A stretch of 64,000 bases of DNA from AWTP1-13 sp963832445 (GTDB taxonomy: Bacteria > Pseudomonadota > Alphaproteobacteria > Rhizobiales > Hyphomicrobiaceae): positions 138,538-202,537 of the forward strand of contig CAWHUM010000008.1 of assembly GCA_963832445.1 (NCBI GenBank), given 5' to 3'. The notes below the pieces were generated by a model, which was not told where the DNA came from, searched no databases, and saw only the letters and a program-made list of their open reading frames with translations. Of the stretch, positions 10,150-19,003 are shown piece by piece; the first letter of the stretch is position 1; the number at the start of each line of letters is the position of its first letter. The translations under genes and the position numbers were made by a program.

Positions 10150-10701
10150 CTATTTCTTGCCGATGCGCTCGACCCACGCCGCGAAGGCGTCGACGTAGCC
10201 CTGCATGAATTTGCGCGTGGCCTCGTCGGTGAAGTTGCCCGAGGCGTCGAGCATGTCCTTCTTGAAGACGATGTAGCCTTCGGGCTGGCCCATCAGCACC
10301 ACGTTCAGATAGCCGAAGATGCTGCGCAGGTGCTGCTGCGCCGCCGCCGTGCCGACGGCACCCATGGAGGTGCCGATGCCGGCCGTCGGCTTGCCGTTGA
10401 AGGAGTTTTTGCCGTAGGGGCGCGAAGCCCAGTCGATAGCGTTTTTGAGCACGCCGGGAATGGAGCGGTTGTACTCCGGCGTGACGATCAGGACGCCGTC
10501 GGCCGCCTCGATCTCGCCCTTGAGCCGCGTGACGGCGGCCGGCGGGGCGGGCTCGAGGTCCTGGTTGAAGAGGGGCAGGTCGTCGATCCTGCAGAACACG
10601 AACTGGGCCTTGGGGGCAGCCAGCTTGGCCAGCGCCTCGGCCAGCTGGCGATTGATGGACTCGCGGCGGATGCTGCCGACGATGACGGCGATCTTGGACA
10701 T
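10150..10701 (-). CDS. NADPH-dependent FMN reductase (ChrR/YieF-like)
   Basis: A 183-residue flavodoxin-like quinone/chromate reductase. The FMN-phosphate loop GSIRRESINRQ is at residues 9-19 and the family signature TPEYNRSIPGVLKNAIDW at about 75-92. The C-terminus (PEGYIVFKKD, later FMQGYVDAFAAWVERIGKK) is typical of ChrR. It reduces quinones or similar acceptors with two electrons and protects from oxidative stress. It is divergent from the molybdopterin oxidoreductase; the 215-base gap between them would carry both promoters. The spacer on its other side (9883-10149) shows nothing assignable. Confidence 0.9.
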   Translation of the reverse strand: MSKIAVIVGSIRRESINRQLAEALAKLAAPKAQFVFCRIDDLPLFNQDLEPAPPAAVTRLKGEIEAADGVLIVTPEYNRSIPGVLKNAIDWASRPYGKNSFNGKPTAGIGTSMGAVGTAAAQQHLRSIFGYLNVVLMGQPEGYIVFKKDMLDASGNFTDEATRKFMQGYVDAFAAWVERIGKK

Positions 10702-10916
10702 TGGGGGCTGGTCCTATCGATTGGAGTGAGCCGTACATATGCGCCCAACCGCGCCGCGGACAAGGCCGATGACGAAAGCGGATACCAGGCGAGGTCGCAG
10801 AAAGTGGCGGCGACTGCTGTGTGGGACAGCAGCGCAGTAGCCCGGGTCTGCAAGCATTCAGTTGACACAGACAGCACGGTGTCGATGGTGTGTCCGCGCC
10901 AATATCGGAGCGTTGC

Positions 10917-13352
10917 ATGACTGCCGGTGTTCAGGATGTGCGTAAGGTGCGAGGGTTTTGCGGTCTCTGTATCGCCCGTTGCGGCACTATCGCGACGGTC
11001 GAAAATGACCGCTTCACGCGGTTGGACCCTGACCCCGCACACCCGACTGGCGCAGCCATCTGCGCAAAAGGCCGCGCCGCGCCGGAGCTTGTATATAGCA
11101 AGGATCGGCTGACGCGACCGTTGCGCCGAACGCGTCCGAAGAGCGATCCCGATCCAGGCTGGGAAGAGATTTCGTGGGATGCGGCACTTGATCAAATTGC
11201 GGCCGCCATGCGCCGTCTGGCCGACCAGTTCGGGCCGCAAACAGTCGCCTTCAGCCAATCTTCGCCGTCGACAACTGCCATCGCGGATTCCAGTGCCTAT
11301 GTGCGGCGGCTGATGCACGCCTTCGGCACGCCCAACCTGGTATCGTCACTCGACTTGTGCGGCTGGGGACGCGCCTATGCCACCCGCTACGCATTCGGTG
11401 TCGGCAGCGTGGCTACGGGCAGCGCGGGCGGGGCCATGCCTGATATTGCACGGTCCGGCTGTTTGATCCTGTGGGGCTACAATCCCTCCATCTCACGACT
11501 GACGCATGCGACGGCAACCGTGGCTGCCCTGAAGCGCGGCATGAAGCTGATCGTGGTCGATCCGCGCAATGCGGGCCTCGCCAACAAGGCAGACGTCTGG
11601 CTGCGCGTTCGTCCAGGGACGGACGGTGCGCTGGCGCTAGGTCTGGCCAACGTGATGATCGAGCGCGGATGGTACGATCGTGAGTTCATCCGTGATTGGA
11701 GCAACGGCCCCCTGCTGCTGCGCTCCGATACGGGGCGCCTGCTGCGCGAGAGCGACCTGGCGACTGGGGGAGACGAGCGACGTTACGTCGCTTGGAGCGC
11801 GCAGGCTAATCGGCCCATCGCGTACGATCCGGCCACGGGCCGCTACGACGGAGGCAGCGAGCACCTTGCGCTGGATGGCGAATACCGTGTCGTCACTGCA
11901 AGCGGCACGATCAGCTGCAGGTCGGTCTTCGATCACTACGCCGCCCTCTGCCGGAAGTATTCGCCGGACGCAGTGGAGGCCACGTGTTGGATTCCGCGGG
12001 CGCAGCTGGAAGAAGCTGCACGCCTCATCTGGCATGCCCGCCCCGTCTCCTACTACGCATGGAGTGGGCACGAGCAACACGCCAACACGACCGAAAACGC
12101 GCGCGCCATGGCGTTGCTCTATGCATTGACCGGCGGCTTTGACGCCCCCGGGGGAAATGTCTTGCTTCCCTCGATACCGACCGCCCCCATCACCGGAGAG
12201 GACCTGCCCGCCGCAAAGCGACTTGCCCCGGCGATCGGCCGTGCCGAGCGCCCGCTCGGGCCGGCGCGCTGGAACAACGTATCGCCGCATGATTTCTACC
12301 GCGCGGTCCTCGAGGGCATTCCCTATCCCGTGCGCGGACTGATTGGATTTGGTGCCAACCTGTTGCTTGCACAGGGCGATCCTGTGCGGGGACGCGCCGC
12401 GCTCTCGGCATTGGCTTTCTACGCCCACGCCGATCTCTTTATGACGCCCACGGCGGCTTTGGCCGACATTGTGCTGCCCATTGCTGCGTGCTTCGAACGC
12501 GAGGCGCTGAAGATCGGATTTGAGATCAGCCCAGAGGCACAGTCCCTTGTCCAGTTTCGCCAGGCCGTGGTACCGCCGCCGGGTGAGGCACGACCCGACA
12601 CCGATTTCATCTTTGATCTCGCCAAGCGCTTGGGCCTTGGCGAGCACTTCTGGCACGGCGACATCGATGCTGCCTATCGGCATCAGCTCGGCCCCAGTGG
12701 CGTAACCTTGGAGCAGCTGCGGGCGGCGCCCGGCGGAATCCGGGTCGCGCTAACCACGCGTCACGCCAAGCATGCCGAAGCCGACGGGCAGGGGAACGCG
12801 CGGGGGTTCGCCACCCCTTCGCGGAAGATAGAGCTATGGTCGGAGACCTTCCTCGATCATGGCTATGCGGCTCTGCCCGATTTTGTCGAACCGCGGGTTG
12901 GACCGGTGGCCAGCCCTGAGTTGGCCGCTCGGTTCCCCCTTGTGCTGACCTGCGCAAAACCGACACTCTTCTGCCAAACCCAGCATCGTGCCCTGCCGAG
13001 CTTGCGCAAACGGGCGCTGGAGCCGGAGGTGGAGCTGCACCCGGACGCGGCGGCGGTGCGCGGCATCACCGCAGGGAGCTGGGTAGCTGTCGAAACGCCA
13101 GCGGGAGCCATGCGGGCGCGCGCCCGGCTGAACGATAGGATCGATCCTCGCGTTGTCGTCGGCGAGCATGGCTGGTGGCAGGATTGCGAAGCACTGAGCG
13201 TCGGCGGCTATGACCCTTTCAGTCCGAAGGGCGCCAATTTCAATGGGACAGTGGACGCTACGATGCGCGATCCCGTGAGCGGCACGCCCTCGCACCGAGC
13301 CAACCTGTGCGAGATTCGGTTGGCCCCGGCCGCCAGCAGCGGCGCGCTGTGA
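10917..13352 (+). CDS. Molybdopterin-dependent oxidoreductase, DMSO-reductase family
   Basis: An 811-residue catalytic subunit. Four cysteines near the N-terminus (C15, C18, C22, C49) make a 4Fe-4S site. C148 in SLDLCGWGRAYA is the candidate molybdenum ligand. The bis-MGD domains follow (IVVDPRNAGLANKADVWLRVRPGTDGAL; SYYAWSGHEQHANTTENARAMALLYALTGGFD), then the C-terminal cap domain (ELHPDAAAVRGI). No Tat signal is seen, so it is probably cytoplasmic. No electron-transfer subunit or membrane anchor is adjacent. The nearest relatives by motif are the formate-dehydrogenase-like/thiosulfate-reductase-like orphan subunits; the substrate is unknown. A TTGACA hexamer lies at 10862-10867. Confidence 0.9.
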   Translation: MTAGVQDVRKVRGFCGLCIARCGTIATVENDRFTRLDPDPAHPTGAAICAKGRAAPELVYSKDRLTRPLRRTRPKSDPDPGWEEISWDAALDQIAAAMRRLADQFGPQTVAFSQSSPSTTAIADSSAYVRRLMHAFGTPNLVSSLDLCGWGRAYATRYAFGVGSVATGSAGGAMPDIARSGCLILWGYNPSISRLTHATATVAALKRGMKLIVVDPRNAGLANKADVWLRVRPGTDGALALGLANVMIERGWYDREFIRDWSNGPLLLRSDTGRLLRESDLATGGDERRYVAWSAQANRPIAYDPATGRYDGGSEHLALDGEYRVVTASGTISCRSVFDHYAALCRKYSPDAVEATCWIPRAQLEEAARLIWHARPVSYYAWSGHEQHANTTENARAMALLYALTGGFDAPGGNVLLPSIPTAPITGEDLPAAKRLAPAIGRAERPLGPARWNNVSPHDFYRAVLEGIPYPVRGLIGFGANLLLAQGDPVRGRAALSALAFYAHADLFMTPTAALADIVLPIAACFEREALKIGFEISPEAQSLVQFRQAVVPPPGEARPDTDFIFDLAKRLGLGEHFWHGDIDAAYRHQLGPSGVTLEQLRAAPGGIRVALTTRHAKHAEADGQGNARGFATPSRKIELWSETFLDHGYAALPDFVEPRVGPVASPELAARFPLVLTCAKPTLFCQTQHRALPSLRKRALEPEVELHPDAAAVRGITAGSWVAVETPAGAMRARARLNDRIDPRVVVGEHGWWQDCEALSVGGYDPFSPKGANFNGTVDATMRDPVSGTPSHRANLCEIRLAPAASSGAL

Positions 13353-13446
13353 CTGGATAGGCGTTGAACCCACCTGCTCGCCCGGGATGGCAAGGCGGCG
13401 CAAAGGCGGCTAGGGTCGCCGCAAAATCGGACCGGTAGCCCTGCGC

Positions 13447-15105
13447 ATGTCCCGCCCCCGCCACGCCCGCAACATCCTGTTCATCATGTGCGACCAGCTG
13501 CGGTGGGACTACCTGTCCTGCTACGGGCATCCCAAGCTCCATACGCCCAACATCGACGCGCTGGCTGAGCGCGGCGTGCGCTTCACACGCGCCTACGTGC
13601 AGTCGCCCGTATGCGGCTCCTCGCGCATGAGCTTCTACACAGGCCGCTACGTCGCCTCGCACGGGGCCAGCTGGAACGGCGTGCCGCTGAAGGTGGGCGA
13701 GATGACGATGGGCGACTATTTGCGCCCCCTCGGCGTTCGCACGGCGCTGGTCGGCAAGACACACATGAAGGCCGACGAGGAAGGCATGCAGCGCCTCGGC
13801 ATCGATCCCAATTCGATCATTGGCGTCCGCGTCTCGGAGTGCGGCTTCGACCCTTACGAGCGCGACGACGGCCTGCATGCGGTGGGCCCCGACGGCCGCT
13901 ACGATCCGCAGCTCCCGCGCTACAACCGCTACCTCAACGACAGGGGCTACGCCGGCGCCAATCCCTGGCATGACTGGGCGAACGCCGCGCAAGGCGAGGG
14001 CAATGCGCTGGCCTCCGGCTGGGCGATGCGGCACGCGGCCAAGCCGGCGCGGGTCAGCGAGGAGGATTCCGAGACGCCCTACATGACGAGCCGCGCCATC
14101 GACTTCATAACGGAGGCCGGCGACCAGCCCTGGTGCCTGCATCTCTCCTACATCAAGCCGCACTGGCCCTATATTGCGCCTGCCCCCTACAACGCCATGT
14201 TCGGCCCGAGTGATGTGCTGCCCGTGGTCCACAGCGAGGAGGAGCGCCGCGATCCCCATCCCGTCTATCGCGCGTTCATGGATTCGCGGGAGAGCGGCAG
14301 TTTCGCGCGCGAGGAAGTGCGGGGGACGGTGATCCCCGTCTACATGGGTCTCATCAAGCAGATCGACGACCAGCTCGGCCGCCTGTTCCGATTCATGGCC
14401 GAGCGGGGATTGCTCGAACACACGCTGATCGTCTTCACCTCCGACCATGGCGACTATCTGGGCGACCACTGGATGGGGGAGAAGGACCTGTTCCACGAGC
14501 CCTCGGTCAAGATACCGTTGGTCATCTGCGATCCCTCGGCGGAAGCGGACGCCGCCCGCGGCACGGTGTGCGACGCCCTGGTGGAGGCGATCGACCTGGC
14601 ACCGACATTCCTGGAGGCGGTCGGCGCCGACCCGGCACAGCAGTCGCACCGGCTGGAGGGCCGCTCGCTCATGCCCTTCCTCACGGCCAAGCCGCCTGCC
14701 GAATGGCGGCGCTTCGTTTTCAGCGAGTACGACTATTCGCTCAAGCCAGTGGCGGCGAAGCTCGGGGTCGAGCCGCGCGACGCGCGCCTGTTCATGGTGG
14801 CGGACGGGCGCTGGAAGTACGTGCACGCCATCGGCTTCAGGCCGATGCTCTACGACCTCGAGTCCGACCCCAACGAGTTCCGCGATCTCGGCGCCGACCC
14901 GGCGCACGAGGGCGAGCGCAAGCGCTTGGCAGCGGCGCTCGGCGAATGGGCCTTGCGCCTGTCGCAGCGCACCACGCGCTCGGAGCAGCAGATCAAGGCG
15001 CAGCGCGGCAGTGCGCAACGCCGAGGTATCCTGATCGGGGTATGGGACGAGAGCGAGTTGCCGGCGGAGCTGTGGAGCGGCTATCTGGGGGAGGAGGACA
15101 AGTGA
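13447..15105 (+). CDS. Sulfatase / phosphonate monoester hydrolase family protein
   Basis: A 552-residue member of the alkaline phosphatase superfamily. Metal-binding residues appear in FIMCDQLRWD near the N-terminus. The cysteine-type sulfatase motif CGSSR sits at residues 56-60, with C56 expected to become formylglycine, followed by the extended signature MSFYTGRYVASHG. The second metal site is FTSDHGDYLGDHWMGEKD. The pattern is closest to phosphonate monoester hydrolases and related arylsulfatases of rhizobia, enzymes that hydrolyse phosphate and sulfate mono- and diesters. No signal peptide, so cytoplasmic. The substrate cannot be decided from the sequence. Confidence 0.85.
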   Translation: MSRPRHARNILFIMCDQLRWDYLSCYGHPKLHTPNIDALAERGVRFTRAYVQSPVCGSSRMSFYTGRYVASHGASWNGVPLKVGEMTMGDYLRPLGVRTALVGKTHMKADEEGMQRLGIDPNSIIGVRVSECGFDPYERDDGLHAVGPDGRYDPQLPRYNRYLNDRGYAGANPWHDWANAAQGEGNALASGWAMRHAAKPARVSEEDSETPYMTSRAIDFITEAGDQPWCLHLSYIKPHWPYIAPAPYNAMFGPSDVLPVVHSEEERRDPHPVYRAFMDSRESGSFAREEVRGTVIPVYMGLIKQIDDQLGRLFRFMAERGLLEHTLIVFTSDHGDYLGDHWMGEKDLFHEPSVKIPLVICDPSAEADAARGTVCDALVEAIDLAPTFLEAVGADPAQQSHRLEGRSLMPFLTAKPPAEWRRFVFSEYDYSLKPVAAKLGVEPRDARLFMVADGRWKYVHAIGFRPMLYDLESDPNEFRDLGADPAHEGERKRLAAALGEWALRLSQRTTRSEQQIKAQRGSAQRRGILIGVWDESELPAELWSGYLGEEDK

Positions 15106-15116
15106 GCGGCCAAACG

Positions 15117-15194
15117 GTAGGGCGCAATAGCGAAGCGTATTGCGCCGTTCCAACGCCGCTCGGCGCAATACGGCTGACGCCTATTGCGCCCTAC
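15117..15194. repeat. GCGCAATA palindromic repeat
   Basis: Begins GTAGGGCGCAATAGCGAAGCGTATTGCGCC and ends with the complementary GGCGCAATACG...CTATTGCGCCCTAC. The whole unit can fold into one long hairpin, with a smaller hairpin in each arm. It matches the style of the rhizobial GTAGGGCGNRTTAGCGAAGCG repeats and lies just after the hydrolase stop, where it may end transcription. Confidence 0.8.
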
Positions 15195-15290
15195 GACTAT
15201 CCCCGCAATTGTTTCACGTGAAACATTTTCCCTAAGCTCAATGGCTAACGCGCCCAAGAAGAAACGGGGACGATACAGGGAGGAAGCCGC

Positions 15291-16271
15291 ATGATCCGCA
15301 GATGCACACTGGCCGTCGCCGCCGCGATGGCCCTCGTCATCGCCGCAGCGGCCCCATCCCCGGGCAATGCCCAGATAAGCGGCGATACCGCCCGCATCAT
15401 CTTCCCGTTCGCCGGAGGCGGCTCGGGCGACGCGCTGGCGCGGCTGCTGGCCGAGCACATGCGCACCGCGCTCAACCAGCCTGTCATCGTCGAGAACCGC
15501 GCGGGGGCACAGGGGCGGCTCGGCGTGTTGGCGGTGAAGGGCGCCGAGCCCGACGGCAAGACCATCCTGCTCACCCCCGTGGCGCCGATGTCGGTCTACC
15601 AGCACGTCTACAAGGCCCTGCTCTACGATCCCATCGCCGACTTCCAGCCCATATCGCAGGTGGCGACCTTCGACTTTGCCCTCGCGGTCGGACCGCAGGT
15701 GCCGGTCAAGACCCTCAAGGAGCTGGTCGAGTGGGTGAAGGCCAACCCGGACAAGGGCAACTACGGCACGCCGGCGGCCGGCACCTTGCCGCATTTCTTT
15801 GCCGTCTCGTTTGCCAAGACGGCGGGCCTCGACTTGCGCCATGTCGGCTACAAGGGCTCCGCCGCCGCGCTCACTGATCTCGTCGGCGGGCAGATCACCA
15901 TGGTCTTCACCACCACCAGCGACCTTCTGGAGCAGCACAAGGCCGGCCGCATCAAGGTGCTCGCCACCTCGGATGCCGCGCGCTCGCCGTTCCTTCCCGA
16001 TCTGCCGACCTTCAAGGAGGCGGGCTACAGCATCGTCGGCAGCGGCTGGTACGGCCTGTTCGCCCCCGCCAAGACGCCGGCAGACGTGGTGGCGCGCCTC
16101 AACACGGCGATCGTGGCGGCCGTGCAGCAGCCGCAGGTGAAAGAGCGCCTGCTGGCCTTCGGCCTGGTGCCCACGGGCACATCCGCTGCCGAGCTCGGGC
16201 GCATCCAGAAGGCCGACTCGGAGCTGTGGGCGCCGGCTGTGCGAGCCTCCGGCTTCACGCCGGAGCAGTAG
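15291..16271 (+). CDS. Tripartite tricarboxylate transporter solute-binding protein (Bug/TctC family)
   Basis: A 326-residue periplasmic binding protein. The signal peptide ends at about residue 28 (PSPGNAQ). Family motifs follow: IIFPFAGGGSGDALARLLAE, VIVENRAGAQGRLG, then NYGTPAAGTLPHFFAVSF and HVGYKGSAAALTDLVGGQI. GGGAGGA precedes the ATG. No TctA/TctB membrane genes are nearby, so this is one of the orphan Bug proteins that alphaproteobacteria carry in numbers. The ligand is probably a small carboxylate. It may be cotranscribed with nothing; a palindromic repeat separates it from the hydrolase before it. Confidence 0.9.
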   Translation: MIRRCTLAVAAAMALVIAAAAPSPGNAQISGDTARIIFPFAGGGSGDALARLLAEHMRTALNQPVIVENRAGAQGRLGVLAVKGAEPDGKTILLTPVAPMSVYQHVYKALLYDPIADFQPISQVATFDFALAVGPQVPVKTLKELVEWVKANPDKGNYGTPAAGTLPHFFAVSFAKTAGLDLRHVGYKGSAAALTDLVGGQITMVFTTTSDLLEQHKAGRIKVLATSDAARSPFLPDLPTFKEAGYSIVGSGWYGLFAPAKTPADVVARLNTAIVAAVQQPQVKERLLAFGLVPTGTSAAELGRIQKADSELWAPAVRASGFTPEQ

Positions 16272-16369
16272 CAGCCGACCCGGCCTGTCTTGCGTACACG
16301 GCCATAGTGGCCTGAAATGACCTGCAATTGGCCTTTCAGCCAGGCGCCGACAGATGCTAGGGGTCGCCC

Positions 16370-17401
16370 ATGGTCGCTTGTCGCAACATCCTGCTGCTCG
16401 CGTTTCCGGACTGCCAGCTGCTGGACGTGGCGGGACCGCTGCAAATGTTTGCCGGCGCCAACGATGAGCTGTCGCGCAAAGCCTATCGCATGGAGATCGC
16501 TGCGCCGAGCGCCGGCCCGTTCACATCATCCTCGGGTGTGCGCCTGGTCGCCGACCTGTCGTTCCCGCACGTGACGAACCGGCGCCTCGCGCGCACGCAC
16601 ACTGTGTTCACCGTCGGTGGCGAGCCGGGCATGCAAGCGGAGCTGGAACGTGGCGCCGTCACGGACATCGTCGCGCGGGCAATCGGGCGCGTGCCCCGCA
16701 TCGCATCGATATGCAGCGGAACATTCTTCCTTGCTGCAGCGGGCGCGCTGGACGGCCGGCGCGCGGCCACCCATTGGAGCAAGATCGAGGCCTTGCGGCA
16801 GTTTCGCCCGGCAATCGTCGTCGAGGACGATGCCATCCATGTCGAAGATGACGGCGTGTGGACCTCTGCGGGAGTGACTGCCGGGATGGACTTGGCGCTC
16901 GCCATGATCGAGGCGGATCACGGCCGCGCCGTTGCCCTCACCATCGCCAGGCGGCACGTGGTGTTCCGGATCAGGCCGGGCGGTCAAAGCCAATACTCTG
17001 CCGAACTCGCTGCGCAGTCGGCTGGCAATGCGAGGGTGCAAAGGCTTGCCGAGAAGATCACCAAAGCCCCTCGCTCACACTGGAAAACTGATGCCCTGGC
17101 GGCCGAGGCCGGCGTATCGCAGCGCTCACTCAGCCGCCTGTTCCGATCCAGCCTGAACGTCAGTCCGGCGGACTTTGTCGAGCGCGTGCGCATCGACCTT
17201 GCCCGCCGACGCTTGCTCGACACGGACGAGCACATCGAGACGATTGCCGTCAGCTGCGGCTTTGGCTCGCTGCGCCGCATGGATCGCGCCTTTGCGCGCA
17301 CGATCGCCGTTACGCCCACCGAGTTTCGCGCCCGTTTCAAGACGACCGGAGCCTCAACATGTCCAACTTCAGAATCGGGTTTGTCATCTTCCCTCACCTG
17401 A
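16370..17401 (+). CDS. GlxA-type AraC-family transcriptional regulator
   Basis: A 343-residue regulator. It has an N-terminal DJ-1/PfpI-like sensory domain (about 5-190, with nucleophile-elbow-like SICSGTFFLAAAG and the GRRAATHW motif) and a C-terminal AraC double HTH (about 235-330, DALAAEAGVSQRSLSRLFRSS and IETIAVSCGFGSLRRMDRAFAR). It overlaps the next gene by 43 bases. That gene encodes a free DJ-1-fold enzyme, so the regulator probably controls it in response to a related small molecule. Confidence 0.9.
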   Translation: MVACRNILLLAFPDCQLLDVAGPLQMFAGANDELSRKAYRMEIAAPSAGPFTSSSGVRLVADLSFPHVTNRRLARTHTVFTVGGEPGMQAELERGAVTDIVARAIGRVPRIASICSGTFFLAAAGALDGRRAATHWSKIEALRQFRPAIVVEDDAIHVEDDGVWTSAGVTAGMDLALAMIEADHGRAVALTIARRHVVFRIRPGGQSQYSAELAAQSAGNARVQRLAEKITKAPRSHWKTDALAAEAGVSQRSLSRLFRSSLNVSPADFVERVRIDLARRRLLDTDEHIETIAVSCGFGSLRRMDRAFARTIAVTPTEFRARFKTTGASTCPTSESGLSSSLT

Positions 17402-18039
17402 CGCAGCTCGATTTCACGGGCCCGCTTCAGGTGCTCACGGGCCTGCCGCGATCGACGATCCACATCGTCGCCAAATCGATGGCGCCGGTGCCGAGCGATA
17501 CTGCGCTCAAGCTCCTGCCGACGCATACATTTGCAGACTGTCCGCCGCTCGACTTGATCTGCATCGCCGGCGGCAGCCAGGGTGTGCTCGACGCTATCGG
17601 CGATCGCGAGACCGTGGAATTCGTGCGCCGGCAGGCGAGCGGGGCAAAGTACGTCACCTCCGTCTGCACGGGCGCATTCCTGCTGGGCGTCGCCGGGCTG
17701 CTCAAGGGACGCCGGGCAACGACGCATTGGGCATATGCCGATTTGCTGCCGCTGGTGGGAGCCACGCACGAGAAGGCGAGGGTCGTCAAAGACGGCAACG
17801 TGATTTCCGCCGGCGGCGTGACCTCGGGCATCGACTTCGGATTGGAGGTAGTCGCCGAGATCGCAGGCGAGGCGACGGCGCGGAGAATCCAGCTCGGCAT
17901 GGAATATGACCCGGCGCCACTCTTCGATGCCGGCCATCCCGACCGGGCGCCGGAAGTGGCATCAACGCTGCTCAAGGGTCGCTATGACCAGTTCAGGCAG
18001 CGCTACTGCGCCGGCATCGACAACGCCGCCCGGCTTTGA
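17359..18039 (+). CDS. DJ-1/PfpI family protein, isonitrile-hydratase-like
   Basis: A 226-residue enzyme of the DJ-1/PfpI superfamily. The nucleophile elbow is SVCTGAFLLGVAG with the reactive cysteine at about residue 101. The FTGPLQVLTG start and GRRATTHWAY motif match cyclohexyl-isocyanide hydratase (InhA), which turns isonitriles into N-formamides. Length and C-terminal extension (about 40 residues past the fold) also fit. It starts inside the preceding regulator gene, so the two are translated together. Isonitrile hydratase activity is inferred, not shown. Confidence 0.8.
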   Translation: MSNFRIGFVIFPHLTQLDFTGPLQVLTGLPRSTIHIVAKSMAPVPSDTALKLLPTHTFADCPPLDLICIAGGSQGVLDAIGDRETVEFVRRQASGAKYVTSVCTGAFLLGVAGLLKGRRATTHWAYADLLPLVGATHEKARVVKDGNVISAGGVTSGIDFGLEVVAEIAGEATARRIQLGMEYDPAPLFDAGHPDRAPEVASTLLKGRYDQFRQRYCAGIDNAARL

Positions 18040-18070
18040 TCGAGCATCGAAGACAGGCGCAATTGCAGGG

Positions 18071-18868
18071 CTAGGGCTGGGCTCCCGGTCGCGCTTCGCT
18101 GGGCTGACCTGACAACGGACGCCGCACCAGGAACACCAGGAACGGGATCGCTGCGGACGCTGCCATCCACACCAGCGGCAGCGTCGCATCGCCTGGCATC
18201 TCCACCACCTTGATCGCACCCTGCGCGGAAAAGTGCAGCAGCGCCGGCGGCCAGATCGTGTTGCCGCCGAGCTCGAACAGATAGGCGAGCGGAAACGACA
18301 TGACGACCGACAGCAGCACGGCGGCCAGCGCCACCGGCCAGGGCATTGTCGCAAACAGGATGAGATGCACGAGCACGAACGGCACCGTCGCCAGCGCGGC
18401 CGCATGCCAGAAGCTACGGTCCCAGCGCAGCCGTCCGAAGAGGTAGCCGCGGAAGAGCGCCTCTTCGGCGATACCGGCCTGCGCGAAGAGCCCCGGCAGC
18501 AGCCACAGCCATCCCGGATAGGCGGTGAGCGACGCCCCGCGCAGGGCCGCATACACAGGGATGACCGCAATCAGCAGCAAGCAGACGCCGAGCGCCGCGA
18601 AGAGCCCAGTCGGCGCCGGCCGCCCGAACCCAAGCGAGCGCAGCGCGGCGCCCACCGTTTGCGCGAACAGCACGCGCTCCGCCGCGATCAGCGCGGCGAC
18701 CACAAGGGCGGCGATCAGCAAGCCTGCCTGCCCCCGGTCGCTGCCCAGCGTATTCCCCAACACCTGGAACAGGGCGAAGACGACCGCAAGGCCGGCAAGC
18801 AGCTTCCACCACCAGCCTGCAGTCTGCCCCGCGCTAACATTGTGCCCCGGCGCGTTGTCGCCGTTCAT
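18071..18868 (-). CDS. CPBP family intramembrane metalloprotease
   Basis: A 265-residue polytopic membrane protein with about seven hydrophobic segments. The CPBP (Abi) signature is present: EEALFRGYLFGRL (motif 1, about residues 133-145), FVLVHL (motif 2, FxxxH) and the LLHFSAQG segment (motif 3). These glutamate and histidine residues would bind zinc within the membrane. Family members process prenylated proteins or bacteriocin-related peptides; the role here is unknown. The ATG at 18868 follows the Walker-like spacing best; the frame is open to 18943 without homology. It is convergent with the DJ-1 gene. Confidence 0.85.
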   Translation of the reverse strand: MNGDNAPGHNVSAGQTAGWWWKLLAGLAVVFALFQVLGNTLGSDRGQAGLLIAALVVAALIAAERVLFAQTVGAALRSLGFGRPAPTGLFAALGVCLLLIAVIPVYAALRGASLTAYPGWLWLLPGLFAQAGIAEEALFRGYLFGRLRWDRSFWHAAALATVPFVLVHLILFATMPWPVALAAVLLSVVMSFPLAYLFELGGNTIWPPALLHFSAQGAIKVVEMPGDATLPLVWMAASAAIPFLVFLVRRPLSGQPSEARPGAQP

Positions 18869-19003
18869 GCCACGCGTCCTCCCGTCTCGGCCGCACAATA
18901 GGCGCACCCCGACGGAAAGAGCGAGAGCGGGGTTCGTTCGCAAGCTCGTGAGTTTGCGAAGTCTCAGCCGATGCGGCGACGCATTGACCCAACCGGATCA
19001 ACC

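Noticed and set aside
13258..15168. 636-codon open frame antisense to the sulfatase-like gene
   Set aside because: Composition is rich in Arg, Ala, Val and His as expected for the antisense of a GC-rich gene; no family motif, and the plus-strand gene is clear.
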